A stretch of DNA of 64,000 nt from positions 124,001-188,000 of the forward strand of contig SWDT01000200.1 of the NCBI GenBank assembly GCA_009193035.1, in the 5' to 3' direction. Under the pieces are notes generated by a model, which made no database searches, was not told the origin of the DNA, and worked only from the letters and a program-made list of their open reading frames with translations. The position numbers were made by a program, and so were the translations under genes. This document shows positions 23,169-33,849 of the stretch, piece by piece; the first letter of the stretch is position 1; each line of letters begins with the position of its first letter. Source of the stretch: Halicephalobus mephisto. Lineage: Eukaryota > Nematoda > Chromadorea > Rhabditida > Panagrolaimidae.

Positions 23169-23714
23169 ATGGCCGAATCAACTACCCCTTATACCCTTGT
23201 TTCCTCTGACCAGATGGAATTCAAGGTTTCTGAGAAGATATTAAACCAATCAGAAGTCTTGAAACATCTGATGGAGGTCAGTGATCATAGCAGGAAGATT
23301 CCAATTCCCGATATCGATGGAAAGACTCTGGACAAGATCGTCAAGTTTTGCGAGCATCACGAGAACGATTCTCTCTATGTCCCACCAACAGAGGAAGCTC
23401 CAGACAGAACTCTCCCTTCTCCCAGCTCTTGGGACATGCAGTTCCTTTCCATTCCCAATGATGATCTCTATAAAGTTATCGTTAGTGCTAACTATCTCAA
23501 CATTCCTCGTCTCATTGATTGTTGCTGTGACCGACTTAATTTGATGATTCAGGGACGATCTGTCGAGGATATTAGAAAGATATTCGATATACAGGGTGAT
23601 TTTACTCCAGATGAAGAGGAGAAAATGAGACGTGATCACATTCCCTACAATGCCCCGGATCCTACTTTCTTCGATATGTATAAACGCGTAATAGGTTCCG
23701 AACATGATTGGTAA
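23169..23714 (+). CDS. SKP1-related protein (first copy)
   Basis: Adaptor of SCF ubiquitin ligases linking cullin to F-box proteins. Single exon, 181 residues. It has an N-terminal BTB/POZ-type fold (LVSSDQMEFKVSEKIL, then DGKTLDKIVKFCEHHE), the linker with VPPTEE, and the conserved LNIPRLIDCCCDRLNLMIQG. The F-box-binding helices RSVEDIRKIFDIQGDFT and PDEEEKMRRD are intact, but the C-terminus departs from the usual ending in WC. The absence of introns suggests an expanded nematode skr gene, perhaps retro-derived. A relative lies at 43884-44464. Confidence 0.92.
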   Translation: MAESTTPYTLVSSDQMEFKVSEKILNQSEVLKHLMEVSDHSRKIPIPDIDGKTLDKIVKFCEHHENDSLYVPPTEEAPDRTLPSPSSWDMQFLSIPNDDLYKVIVSANYLNIPRLIDCCCDRLNLMIQGRSVEDIRKIFDIQGDFTPDEEEKMRRDHIPYNAPDPTFFDMYKRVIGSEHDW

Positions 23715-25521
23715 ATAGAGAACTTACAAGATATTCTAAACACTTTTCATAGACGACAACTTAACTTAGTACATAGTGGATCAAATTAAAAACAGTTTAA
23801 ATATTTCAGAACCACTTGTTTTCCCTGTACAAATTTTGGAATTTTGGAATTTAGAAATTTCACTGCATTGATTTCTGTTTTTTAAATTTATTCAAAAAAG
23901 TTATTTTTAGCTTATGAAGCTTGTATATCAGGCTGAATGAGAATGAACAGGAAAAAATCCATAGGGAAAATAAATTTCTAAATATCTTTTGAATTTTTAA
24001 AATTCATTCAAAAAACTTTAAGAAATTCCAATGTATTTAGTGAAGCTGCTTTAAATTGCTCTACTATGGACTAAGTTGTAAATAATCTTAATCTATCAAA
24101 AACACCTAAAACATTCTGTATTGTATCGATTAATATTTTGTATTACTTTGTGATTGTAATGTTGTAACGGGTGTACATAATTTTGGGTCAAAATAAAGGC
24201 ATTCAAATTCTATTACTTATAATTGAATAAGCGTTGAATTGGTTTTTTTAGCTTTTTATTTTCATTTTTGAATTCGAATAATTCCAAAATTGACGAATTT
24301 CCTTCCATGTCCTAAAAACGATGTTTACTGATTGGATGTCGATTTTCTGGGGGAAATAAACTGACCAAAATAGGATCTATCGCAAGTTTGCGGAAGAAAA
24401 ACTGCAATCAATCAAAATAGCATTTCGCAAAGCCCACTTATTGTGTTAGTTTTCACGTTTAATTTCATCTGTGATTTTTTTAGAGTTGCAGATTTACGGT
24501 AGCTACGATAGAATCTGTTTTTTCTTTTGATAATTTCGATTATTCAGACGTAATGTATCTGTACTTCTTTTATTATGAGTTTCACGGAAGTTTCAGGAAG
24601 TAGGGGCGAATTTGCAGATGTAGAATCAAGTGATAACTAAAGGAATAGAGGACACAAAAAGTTTTCTAAATTCAATAATTGGAGACTTTCAGTGGATATA
24701 GTAGTTCCCTTGTCTCTGGTGGATAACAACACAGAGGTTGCTCGACCAGACTATTCCAGTTGTTGTCTCTTAATCATCAGAAATTATATGAGACTACTGA
24801 CTTTGGTTGCCTTAGGCAGATTTAAGCAACAAGATCGAGACATTTAGGTGATTTCAAGATATGAATTATCAACTTGGCAAAGGAATTTTTAAATAAATCA
24901 GTTTCGAAATGAATAGTGTCATATCTTTTAGCTCCTGAAGTGAACATTCTGAATTCGTATGTAATTTTTTCCGAAATCTTCATTTAAAGCGAGGAAAACA
25001 TAAATCTGCACAAAATTCAAATACCATGTAATAAAAAAACGTAAAGTTGTCTTTTATCTGTCGACTGAACTTTTGATCACTTATTTGGAAGACGTTTGTT
25101 TCATGCGTCAACTACTGATTCCAATAATTGGTTTTTTACATATGGGTGCTTTTTTGCGCTAATTGCAACTTCCTAATTTGATTTATCGAAAATGATCAAA
25201 AACCCGCAAAAATGCAATTTTAGATTTGTGAATTTCATGTATGATCTCGATGTAGAGAAATATTCAGCAAAACTTGATTATGAATTTCAAATGTATTCTT
25301 AAAGAGCTTGAAAATGATATAACTGATTTTAAAAACTACTTTAACCAAAGCTAATTCCCTTGTAGGTAACTTCCAGTTTCCCCTCGAACTGACGACTGAA
25401 TCTGTTCAATTCTCCCATTCGATAGCATCAATTGAAGAAGATTTTCGATAATAGTTTTTATACCTTGTTAATTACAGAGAAAGCCATCTTGACCCAAGTA
25501 CATTTCTATGACTCGATCATG
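23715..25521. other. Intergenic region with a MITE
   Basis: 1.8 kb with no gene. A ~313-bp inverted-repeat element occupies 23764-24076. The rest is AT-rich; AATAAA-like signals for the flanking genes may lie at its ends. Confidence 0.5.
23764..24076. mobile_element. Tc1/mariner-type MITE, copy 1
   Basis: Terminal inverted repeats of about 27 bp: left ACTTAGTACATAGTGG at 23764, and the right end reads ACTTAGTCCATAGTAG on the opposite strand (ending 24076). TA precedes the left end; the right flank is TG, so one target-site copy has mutated. Internal sequence (TTATTTTTAGCTTATGAAGC and CTGAATGAGAATG) matches the reverse complement of the element at 39511-39810. No transposase frame, hence non-autonomous. 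Confidence 0.65.
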
Positions 25522-27301
25522 TCATTGCTTCCCTCGAGTTTGACTCTTTCTCCGTCCAGAAGTCGAGACTCTTGAGACTGTCGATTTTGCCGTCGGTGGA
25601 GGTTTGCCATTGGAGGTTGGGATGCTCTTTCTGCTCCCGGAAGAAGAAGAACTGTGTTGACTGTAGCCAGTGCCACTGAAGAGTACATACATTTCAAATC
25701 GGTTTACCAAATAAGGACTTACGGCGTTTTTGGAGTCGAATAATTTTGATGAGCTGTTCGAGGAGCTGAGTTGGAACGTCTAAAAGTCTTGGTTTATTTT
25801 GGAAGCTCTTCGGAAGACTTACTTGATTGGAGTGGGCATGTTTGAGCTTCTGTGTGCAACTCCGGCACTATTGGCCACTGGTCTATTCCCGCTTCTCGTT
25901 GATAGTCCTGTCTGGGGAGGTCTTCCGTGACTGGTAGATCCAGGACTAGTGCTGTTCTTAGTAGAGGGACGTCGGGAACTCGATCTACTCTGACTGTTAC
26001 TTCTAGAAGTAGGAGCTCGAGGTTGGGATTGTGATCTGGTGGGAGGTCCCCTTGAGGGTCCTCTCGAACCCGTCCTAGGGGCCCTACTCGGAGGAGCTCT
26101 ACTCGGAGGAGCCCTGCTCGGAGGAGCTCTACTCGGAGGGGCCTTCGCCGCAGTTCGAGCGTGTTGCTCCCGACAGAAAGGAATGTGTCTCTCTGCTGCT
26201 CTCTGGTTGAAGCTTCTTCCACAGTAATTGCACTTAATGTAATCAGGGTTGTAAGAAGACTTTGGCGGAGGAGGCAACGGACCCCCTGTCTTCAACGCTC
26301 TTTCGACATGTTTAGCCCCACTGACAGCTCCAATAAACTCCTCGTGTCTCTCTCTCCAGTGGGTTTTCGGTCGAGGGAAGATCCCACCAACCTAAAACCG
26401 AAGTTATCTCCCGATTACCAATGACAACAAAGCTCTCTACCTTTTCTTTCTCCTTCTGAGCTTTTCTGACTCCATTTATGGTAATATCCGATCCACTAGC
26501 CCGCTGTTTGCCAGAATCAAATACCTTGCGGCTCAATTTCTGGAGCTTTTTACATGCTGGCTCGTGTTTTATCTAAAAACAGTAATCAGATATCCAAATC
26601 GCTAGTTCTCAAGTAGTAATTATCAAGTACAATAGAACTAGTAATTTTATAAACACTAACTTTTAGTATTACCATTAAGTTTTGAGTTATTCTGAATAAA
26701 ACGAGAAAATAACTTTGTTTTTCTATAATCAAGTGTGGTTTATTTTGTAACTACTGAGATATTTATTTGGAAATCATTTTTGATTCCTAGTAAACACTTT
26801 TTGGAATGAAGTAATTAAATAAATTCGAGAAATCTCATATATAGTACGCAGAGAAAGTAGAACGTCTTCTTCCCGCTTGTATGGCTTCCCATAATCTATT
26901 TCGGAACTTCTTGTTTTTTACGTTAAATTTATCAATTTTAATAATGCGTTTTTCATATTTGGATTCATTTCTGCGCTGATTACGACCGCCTAGTTGGTTA
27001 TTAAAAGTGATCAAAAATCTGAAAGAGCGAACTCTTGGATTTTGTAAATTTTCTGATTTCGAAAAATTCGACGCAATTAGATTAAGCATTCTGAATGTAA
27101 TTTTGGAAATCTTGAAGACAATACATAACTCAAAAGACTACTAGATTAAAGTCAGGTGCTAATGATTACGAAATCCTCACCAAACTAGATTTGATGAATC
27201 TTCTTCCGCAAATCTTGCATGGATATGTCTTTTCGTTTGTGTATTTGTCTGAAACATGTCGAAATAACAGAAAACGACGGAAAATAGAACCTACCGTCCA
27301 T
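25522..27301 (-). CDS. ZC2HC1-type C2HC zinc-finger protein
   Basis: Exons 27301-27295, 27248-27181, 26572-26441, 26391-25823, 25779-25723 and 25675-25522; 328 residues, phases consistent. Two C2HC fingers: CKICGRRF ... KHEPACKKL near the N-terminus, and CNYCGRSF ... ERHIPFCREQ in the middle. Between them lies the conserved THWRERHEEFIGAVSGAK and ALKTGGPLPPPP, diagnostic for the ZC2HC1A/B family. The second half is disordered and rich in S, R and P, with a short tandem repeat of SRAPP encoded at about 26080-26145. The first coding exon has only 7 nt. The biochemical role of the family is unknown. Confidence 0.88.
26080..26145. repeat. In-frame tandem repeat (SRAPP units)
   Basis: Short repeats of GGAGCTCTACTCGGA-like 15-mers in the zinc-finger gene encode repeated Ser-Arg-Ala-Pro-Pro on the minus strand. 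Copy number is likely to vary between individuals. Confidence 0.6.
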
Positions 27302-27874
27302 GGTTACTGCTACTAAGTTTGATTCCTGCAAATAAGAGAAAACAACTTGAACAAGAAAGGAAAATATCCAACTCCAAGTTCAGTGTGGAAATTGCACGAA
27401 CCAGAAGCCAAATTGAGCGAACAGCTTCCTTCTCGAGAGTTCAATTTTCTCGGGCTATTTTCTGAGGTGAAAACTGCTGTCCAGGGCAACGTGACTGAAT
27501 GGTTGCTAGGCGCTATTATTTTGGATTTGACTTGAGGCTTTCTAAACTTTGCTTTTGTTTTTCTGATGGAGGAGGATTTTTTAGGCTACAAACACATACT
27601 ATTTTGTTTGCAAAAATTACCATTGTAAATCGAATTTTCTGATTCCCAATCGCCAATCCAAACTAAAATTGACCATAAAGCAATCCAAGTGGAAAATGAT
27701 CAGGAAAAGAGTTTGGTCAGAACTGAAAGGGTCCATTTATAGATTTCAAAAGACAAGAGTTCGCATAGGATGGAAAAATTTGATACTTTCTAGACATGGG
27801 AACACTGGGATAAACAATGGATTCAAACATAAATCAAATGAAATTCTAAATTGGTTAGACTGAAGTCGATTGAT
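27302..27874. other. Divergent intergenic region
   Basis: Some 570 bp between the ZC2HC1-type gene (minus) and the four-helix membrane protein (plus). The open frames at 27347 and 27669 show no domain and no splice context. Probably holds the promoters of both neighbours. Confidence 0.4.
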
Positions 27875-28493
27875 ATGGCCGTGGGAAGTCTGTTTTCAGA
27901 TGACGAGAGTAATAAAGGGGTCTGCGGGCTGAGAACGGAGGTAAAAGGGGACCAAAGGGGAGAAAACCAATTTTCCCATTTCAGATCGCCGCAGACATTA
28001 TTGCTGGATTCCAGTTCTGTATAGCTTTCATTTCCTCCGTCGATGTTAACGGGTTTGCCATCGTCTACGGTATTATTGAGATGATCACAAATCTATTCGT
28101 CTTTTACGCTCACTACAAGCATTCTGCTGTTTTTTACATCCCTTACTTCGTTGTTTCTGTAAGAAATCTCCCAGAGATTATCCTCAGAATGAATATTCCA
28201 GGGAATCACGTTGTTTCTCGGGATCGTCAGTGAATCTATCCTCATCGTATGTGCCTTAACGATGCCGCAATGGTGGTTGGACAAACTCGTTCGGGGGAAC
28301 CAACGGGAGGAAAAAGATCTCATACCAAGTTTGTTTATGCAATTTGAAATCCTCCACAGTAATCCTTTTAGCTCTAAGACTGATCACAATAATATCTGCC
28401 GGAAGCTTGTTGGCGATTTTGATCCTTTACGGTTGGTTTTACAAAATCATCATTGATGCATTCAGATCCATGCGTCAGAGATCCATTCGCTGA
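27875..28493 (+). CDS. Four-helix membrane protein, unknown
   Basis: Exons 27875-27940, 27985-28158, 28202-28328 and 28360-28493; 166 residues, phases consistent. After a ~25-residue polar N-terminus come four membrane segments: IIAGFQFCIAFISSV, VYGIIEMITNLFVFYAHY, YFVVSGITLFLGIVS and IISAGSLLAILILYGWFY. The tail is short and basic (RSMRQRSIR). I do not recognise the family; the topology resembles small tetraspan proteins common in nematodes. The stop codon TGA overlaps the poly(A) signal AATAAA (28493-28498). The chemoreceptor on the other strand ends only 30 bp away. Confidence 0.7.
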
Positions 28494-28523
28494 ATAAAAC
28501 TTTTATTTTCTTTCGATAAATTT

Positions 28524-29763
28524 TCACTTTCGCAAGATGTCCTTACTATTGGTGCCAATCTTTACCGTGTTAACCCCACGATGTCCTGTCAGAATATTCC
28601 TTGTAGTATCCTGATGGGTTCCAAGCCAAGAAATTTGATTTCTCGTGATTCGTGGAAAAGTAACATATTCAACGAATATCCCACAAATATGGATTCTGAA
28701 AGATTTCACGAAGAACAGAGTTGCTAGTCCGTTGACGACTCCAATTGATGTTTGCAAACAGACGTGGATATCACAGATCATCTCGGTGTCGACTGAAATA
28801 ACTCTGCTCAGGTTTAGAGCGATAAGGAAGGCAGTTATTGAGAAGAACACCAACGGAACCAATTGCTGGAAATCGTTCGAAATTAGATAACTCTTCTTAT
28901 CTCTATATACTCGAACCTGAACAACTAGGGCTATAACCAAATTTCTATGCATTTCCCTTGTCTGCTTACTGTAACTCGTGTCCCTTAAAGCTAAATTGAT
29001 GGACAGCGTGCAGAATCCGTTGATGCAATTCAATGTCAGATTGTTTATGAGTCCTACTGCCGCATAGACGTAGAGAGGCAAGTTGTTTACGTAGTAGTAG
29101 GCGAAAACAGAAGTTTCCACAGACAAGTTCAAAGCTGAAAATTGTGTTTACTTATGATCACTTTTTTGGGGAATATTTCCACCTATTTTCATGCTCTCTG
29201 GTCTAGATTTCATAACGAAAGAAGGAATGGACGTTACTAGTTGGACTATGCAGGTGGTGAAGATGATGATTAAAATCCATTGTCTGAAAAAAGTCTTAAA
29301 ACGGGGATTTGGAAATAGAGTAAGAATACCGTCTGGAGTACCTTTGAAGCACTTTTGAATGACAAAGATACAAATATCTGTAGAGGAAGTTCAAAGTCAA
29401 AGCACTCATTCCGTAAAAGAAAAGAGAAAGGTTTATCTGGGCTTGGAAGTACCCTCCCCAGAAGTCCCCAAAGTACTTTGTTATTCCAATGACGATAGCG
29501 CCGGCAAACTGATCTGAAAGCCCGAGGTTGTAGGAGTGTTTAAAAATAATGGACTAGCCATTGATAGCTAATCTGAACTGGAAGATCAACCCAGAGTGAA
29601 CTCCATAAAGGAGATCAACTATTGCTATGTTCAGCACAAACCATCTGTAATCTTTCATGGACTCGGGTGATTTGGTGAAAATACAGTAAATAACAGTTCC
29701 ATTAATGAGAATGTTGAGTATTCCAGAAGTTGTAAGAGTAGAAATGAAGACTGACGTGTCCAT
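28524..29763 (-). CDS. Str/Srd-superfamily-like chemoreceptor (D)
   Basis: Seven-TM receptor unlike A-C. Exons start at 29763; boundaries include 29763-29559, 29513-29342, one encoding QWILIIIFTTCIVQL, one encoding LNLSVETSVFAYYYVNN, and the last from about 28869 to 28524. The motif SALTLNFLYRYLYLC after TM3 and MHRNLVIALVVQQLVPLVFF before TM6 are typical of the Str/Srd/Srh group. The first intron begins with GC (29558-29557) instead of GT, unless the gene is damaged there; the reading frame is kept only with this GC-AG intron. All other junctions are GT-AG. Confidence 0.7.
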
Positions 29764-31717
29764 CCATCAAAAAATGAAAATGTAAAATTGGTGGTAGAAA
29801 TAATGTTCATAAGAACACTTTCAATTTCCACCTGCTTCTTAGAGCTCACAGTCTGTAAGAAGAACGAATATATTACATTTCTATGCAAAAACCGACATAA
29901 AGAGATTTTAGTTGCGATTCTGGGAACATGTCCATAGTGCGAAATCGTTAGTCATTGTTCAGAGAAACTTTGAAATCACAAATCTGTTTACATGTTCCGC
30001 ATGTTTATTTATTTTTCGAGTCTTGATTAACATTCTGATCTGAAGATAATGTTTGGCATAACTACATCGATAGTTTTCTGTTATGAACTCCTTCAAAGAA
30101 TATCGATATGGAGGACTCCTGTCTAGACTCTCCTTTTCTTCTCACTGAAATGATATTGGACAAAAATGGAGGTAGCCATCAAACCAAACTTCTTTGTTCA
30201 GCATTTTCTGATAATAATCCTATTTTTATAATATTCAATTTTGGGAAAGGCTTCTTCATCCGTTGTTTCAGCTTGGACTTTCTGATAAAGCTTCTTCCAT
30301 GATATTTGTAAAACATTAAAACAATAATCTGGATATCCTTAATTTCACTTTCATTAATCTTTGGATTCTTTGGGTTGCTTTAGTTTTGATGTTCTTCAAG
30401 AATCCATTTTTCATAGAGAGTTATATCGATCAAATCCTAGATTAAAATATTTTAACCAATATCGCATAATACTGTAATCTTTTAACAAAATCTACCTGGT
30501 TAGAATGTTGGTTTCTATTTTGTGTTAATTTACGAATTTACTTTTCGGAAATCTATGAAACTGACTTGGATTTTGCAGTATGACTCATAAAACAGATAAT
30601 ATCTATTTTTGAAGATTGAAAGAATTTACATCTTCTTGTTTCTCCATGTATACCGCTTTGTAATACTCGCAATTTGAAGACAGATATCAACTTCAGAAAT
30701 TCCACACAGAAAAGGTACAACAGACTAAGAGTCCAAAATGTAGTCACCTTCGATTTCTCTTTTTCTGTTCCTTACTCATCAAAAATAAAACTCCAAATTC
30801 TTCTGCGGTACCTTATGTAAAAGGATTTCAAACTACAAATTTGTGGAAAAAGATTTGTCTAAATATTTCTCCATGCGGCTACAAACCACGAGCTTCTAAT
30901 GGAGTTGAATTTCTGATGATCTGGTCCAACATGAAGATTTTCAATTTGGAAACACTCCATACATAAACTCTGGAATTTCAATTGAGTAAGACCTCCCATT
31001 CTTGTAGTACTAGTGAATCTTTATAGGATTTTTATTATAACTAACCGGCAGTTTTTAAATCCCGTCATCCTGGAAACGAGGAGTGAAAAGGACTAAAAAT
31101 AGTAATTTTTAACTTCGATTTAGAATAAACATGTTGTGTTAAATCTTTCGGAAGTAAAAGTTATCATAGCATTACAGGTAATTTAAACTACTATTTCCCT
31201 GCAAACGAAGTAATAATGCATTTTTTAATTTTGAAAAAACTTGGCATTTCTATTTTATAAAACACGCCATATTTCTATTTATGGTTTCATTTTTAAGCAT
31301 TTATTAAACAATGATTGTTAACTTTTCCTCTGATTCGAACTTCTCTGGCGAAAAAACCACCTTGACGTGATGAAGAAGCTTTAAAGAACTGCCCAGCTCT
31401 GACTTTGCGTCCATATTCCCTGTGCTAAGCGTCCTTCCATTGGTTTCATCTGACACTCTGAAAAATAATTAAATGTCGGAATGCGAAAATGCTACTGTTT
31501 CTCATTGTCGTGCGAATGGAGAGGTTTTTGGGAAACCATAATCTTAACCATGGAAATATTACAGTTGTTTTCATGTTTACTTTTTGGATACAAATAACGA
31601 ATCTTTCACTGGACCGTTTTTCTGACTGTAAATCTGGCTTACAGCAAACCTCGGATTATTGCGTTTGGTACTGTTTATTGTTTGATTACTGTATTGTGTT
31701 TAGACTGATTTCTGACA
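29764..31717. other. 2-kb intergenic region, no gene seen
   Basis: AT-rich. A minus-strand frame near 31310-31460 (acceptor TTTTTCAG, ending in TAATAAA) looks faintly coding, but I could not join it to other exons. An AATGCAT heptamer lies at 31215-31221, about 500 bp upstream of the first mec-2-locus exon. Confidence 0.4.
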
Positions 31718-31831
31718 ATGGTCGTCAACAAACCCTCTGCTATAAGCCCAAACATGAATAGATTCCGACTCGCCCATGCCAGTTTCCATCGCAGAATGCT
31801 CCATGAACAACACGCACCTAACGTAGAACCG
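31718..31831 (+). CDS. mec-2: mec-2 locus, alternative first exon 1
   Basis: Starts with ATG at 31718 and ends at a GTAAGT donor after 38 codons, phase 0. The segment RFRLAHASFHRRMLHEQ resembles KFKMAHESFRQRILFEQ in the exon 33001-33298, which also ends in phase 0. Both can join the exon at 33332 (VFMTKKRTADSKF) in frame. I infer an alternative promoter and a duplicated exon. The opposite strand is also partly open here but needs weaker splice sites. Confidence 0.5.
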
Positions 31832-32510
31832 GTAAGTTTGTCATTTATGAATTCTGAAAGCACCATTAACCAATCTCGTGGATGAAGAATGAATTAGGCC
31901 TTACGTGCTAGGACCACTACTTGCAACATGCCCTCCGAGGATAGAAATCACAGGAACTCCTGGATGGAAACCACTGGTCCTATTGCGAGTCATCTTCAGT
32001 TCGATTCTTAACCACGAGCTTCGTTAGTTGCCCTTAAAGCTCTCAATTTCTGCCATTTTTCCAACAGAAGAAAAATTAATCAAAAGAAAGTTTTTCTTGC
32101 CTGGATTATATAGAGCCGATTACCTTGCTGGGATTTCTTTCTTTCATCAATACTTGCGTGAAGGATTCAATTTGCCTCTTTCTTCGAGGCTTGTGGTTTT
32201 ACAGCCCTTGAAAAGCTTCCCAGAATAACCTTCCTTCGTTGCTTGTCTTTAGTCCTTGGATAATCAATCTGACTCCAGGACACCTGAGGAAGTTAATTGT
32301 CGTCGAACACATTGTAATTACAGCCAAAGTTTTGTGCTTTTCCGTTTTAAACCCTACGGATAATCTTTCCAAACCAACTTATTTTCCATTTATCCGTTAT
32401 CCACCGCGTTCGCTCATCATCTCGAACCCCGAATTAATACCCATCCATTGCTAGCCATCATTCCTTCCAAACATTTTAAAGTCAGCCGTAAAAAGTCCAA
32501 ATCCGAAGAC

Positions 32511-33449
32511 ATGAAGGATAAGGACAAGAGAGGAATCAAGAGATTCCCCTTCCACATGCCCAAGAGTGACCCTACTTCACCAGCAGGGACCACCAAGATG
32601 GAGCAAAATTCTCTCCCACCTCTGGATTTCCACAAATACCTCAGTGGAAGGTGAGTGTTTATTTATTATGATTCATTCCAAAAATGGGATTTGGTCACGC
32701 TAAAGAGAATGCTTTTGTACAGATTCCCAAGAATTAATGCTTAATGAATTCATTTTTTCAATATCAAACAAATTTTAATGGAAAGAAAATAATCATAATG
32801 ATACCGAGGAAATCTATAAAAGACTCTCACTAGTTTTACTTTAATTTTCAGTCAACGACAAAAACTGTTTTCTTCTGGTACCCCTCCTCACACCCCTACC
32901 ACCTTGAGTGTCGATACAGCTGTGGAAGCTATCCATAAGCAGAAAATTAATAGGTTGGTTTTAAACACGATAGGACAGGTTTACATTGATTTCGTTTCAG
33001 GACCTCCTCGAGTGGGTCAGCGAAAAAACGACTTTCTGGGTCCTCTGTCGAAGAAGGAGTTATACCTGTATCGGTTTCGCCTCTGGCTGGAGGGGCTTCA
33101 GCCGTAGTTTCCCCGAGTGGGGTGACTGCCACCTGCACAGCCGGGACAATCATGAGTGTCCATCACACCCCCGCTTCCCCTAAGACCAGTGGCAACCCCT
33201 TCCAACCACCTAAAAGCAAATTCAAAATGGCACATGAGAGCTTTAGACAGCGCATATTATTTGAACAATATGGCTTTGAGCCGGTCTATATCCCATCGGT
33301 TGAGTTAATCGCTAATCAGTGATGATTCCAGGTATTCATGACCAAAAAGCGGACCGCTGACAGCAAATTCAGTGAATTCAAAGGAGGGGACCTCAACAAA
33401 TACACTTCCCGGTCTTACATGATCAAGAACGGGAATGAGATTTTCGGAG
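32511..33449 (+). CDS. mec-2: mec-2 locus, alternative 5' exon set 2
   Basis: Exons 32511-32650, 32852-32953, 33001-33298 and 33332-33449, phases consistent. Ser/Thr/Pro-rich with basic patches (IKRFPFHMPKSDP, LPPLDFHKYLSG), probably a disordered cytoplasmic segment. It ends GNEIFG plus a phase-1 G at a GTAAGT donor. Joined to the stomatin core exon at 36902 this keeps frame ([12 protein letters not shown]). The exons could instead be a separate gene, but there is no stop codon and every 5' set in the locus ends in the same phase and base. Confidence 0.6.
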
Positions 33450-33699
33450 GTAAGTTTCTTTTCACACCAGTTTCTAAGACAATCTTGCCCGAAATGAAAT
33501 AAGCAAAAGTAACGAGTGCCATGAGTGTCCCCAATGAGTGAACCTAGCGTGTAGCAAAAAATGGTAAAACAAGTCCGGACAGCTCCAAATTCGAGGTTGT
33601 GTGCATTAGCCCGACAACCGAAATCTTGAGCATTTCTGGTTCCCTTTATTGACGGAAACTAACATGTAAAATTGTTTCAATTGAAAAAGTTTGTTGAAA

Positions 33700-33823
33700 A
33701 TGGCTGCCAACATGATTCGGAAGATCTCCAAGCCCTCCGGAACCGAGCCGAGGAAATGCAGCGATTCCCTCTCCCCTAGGAGGTTCGTGAGGAGGAAAAA
33801 GCCTTCGCTCCATATCGCTCCAG
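33700..33823 (+). CDS. mec-2: mec-2 locus, alternative first exon 3
   Basis: ATG at 33700 and a GTCGGT donor after 33823; 41 codons plus a leftover G (phase 1). Encodes a basic segment (MIRKISKPSG, FVRRKKPSLHIAP). Joins the core exon at 36902 in frame. Inferred as an alternative N-terminus. Confidence 0.5.
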
Positions 33824-33849
33824 GTCGGTTTTCAATTGATTGCGGTCTC

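Noticed and set aside
31675..31994. Minus-strand gene over 31.7-32.0 kb
   Set aside because: The plus-strand exon at 31718-31831 has a better donor, starts with ATG, and resembles a downstream mec-2-locus exon; the minus-strand model needs weak acceptors.
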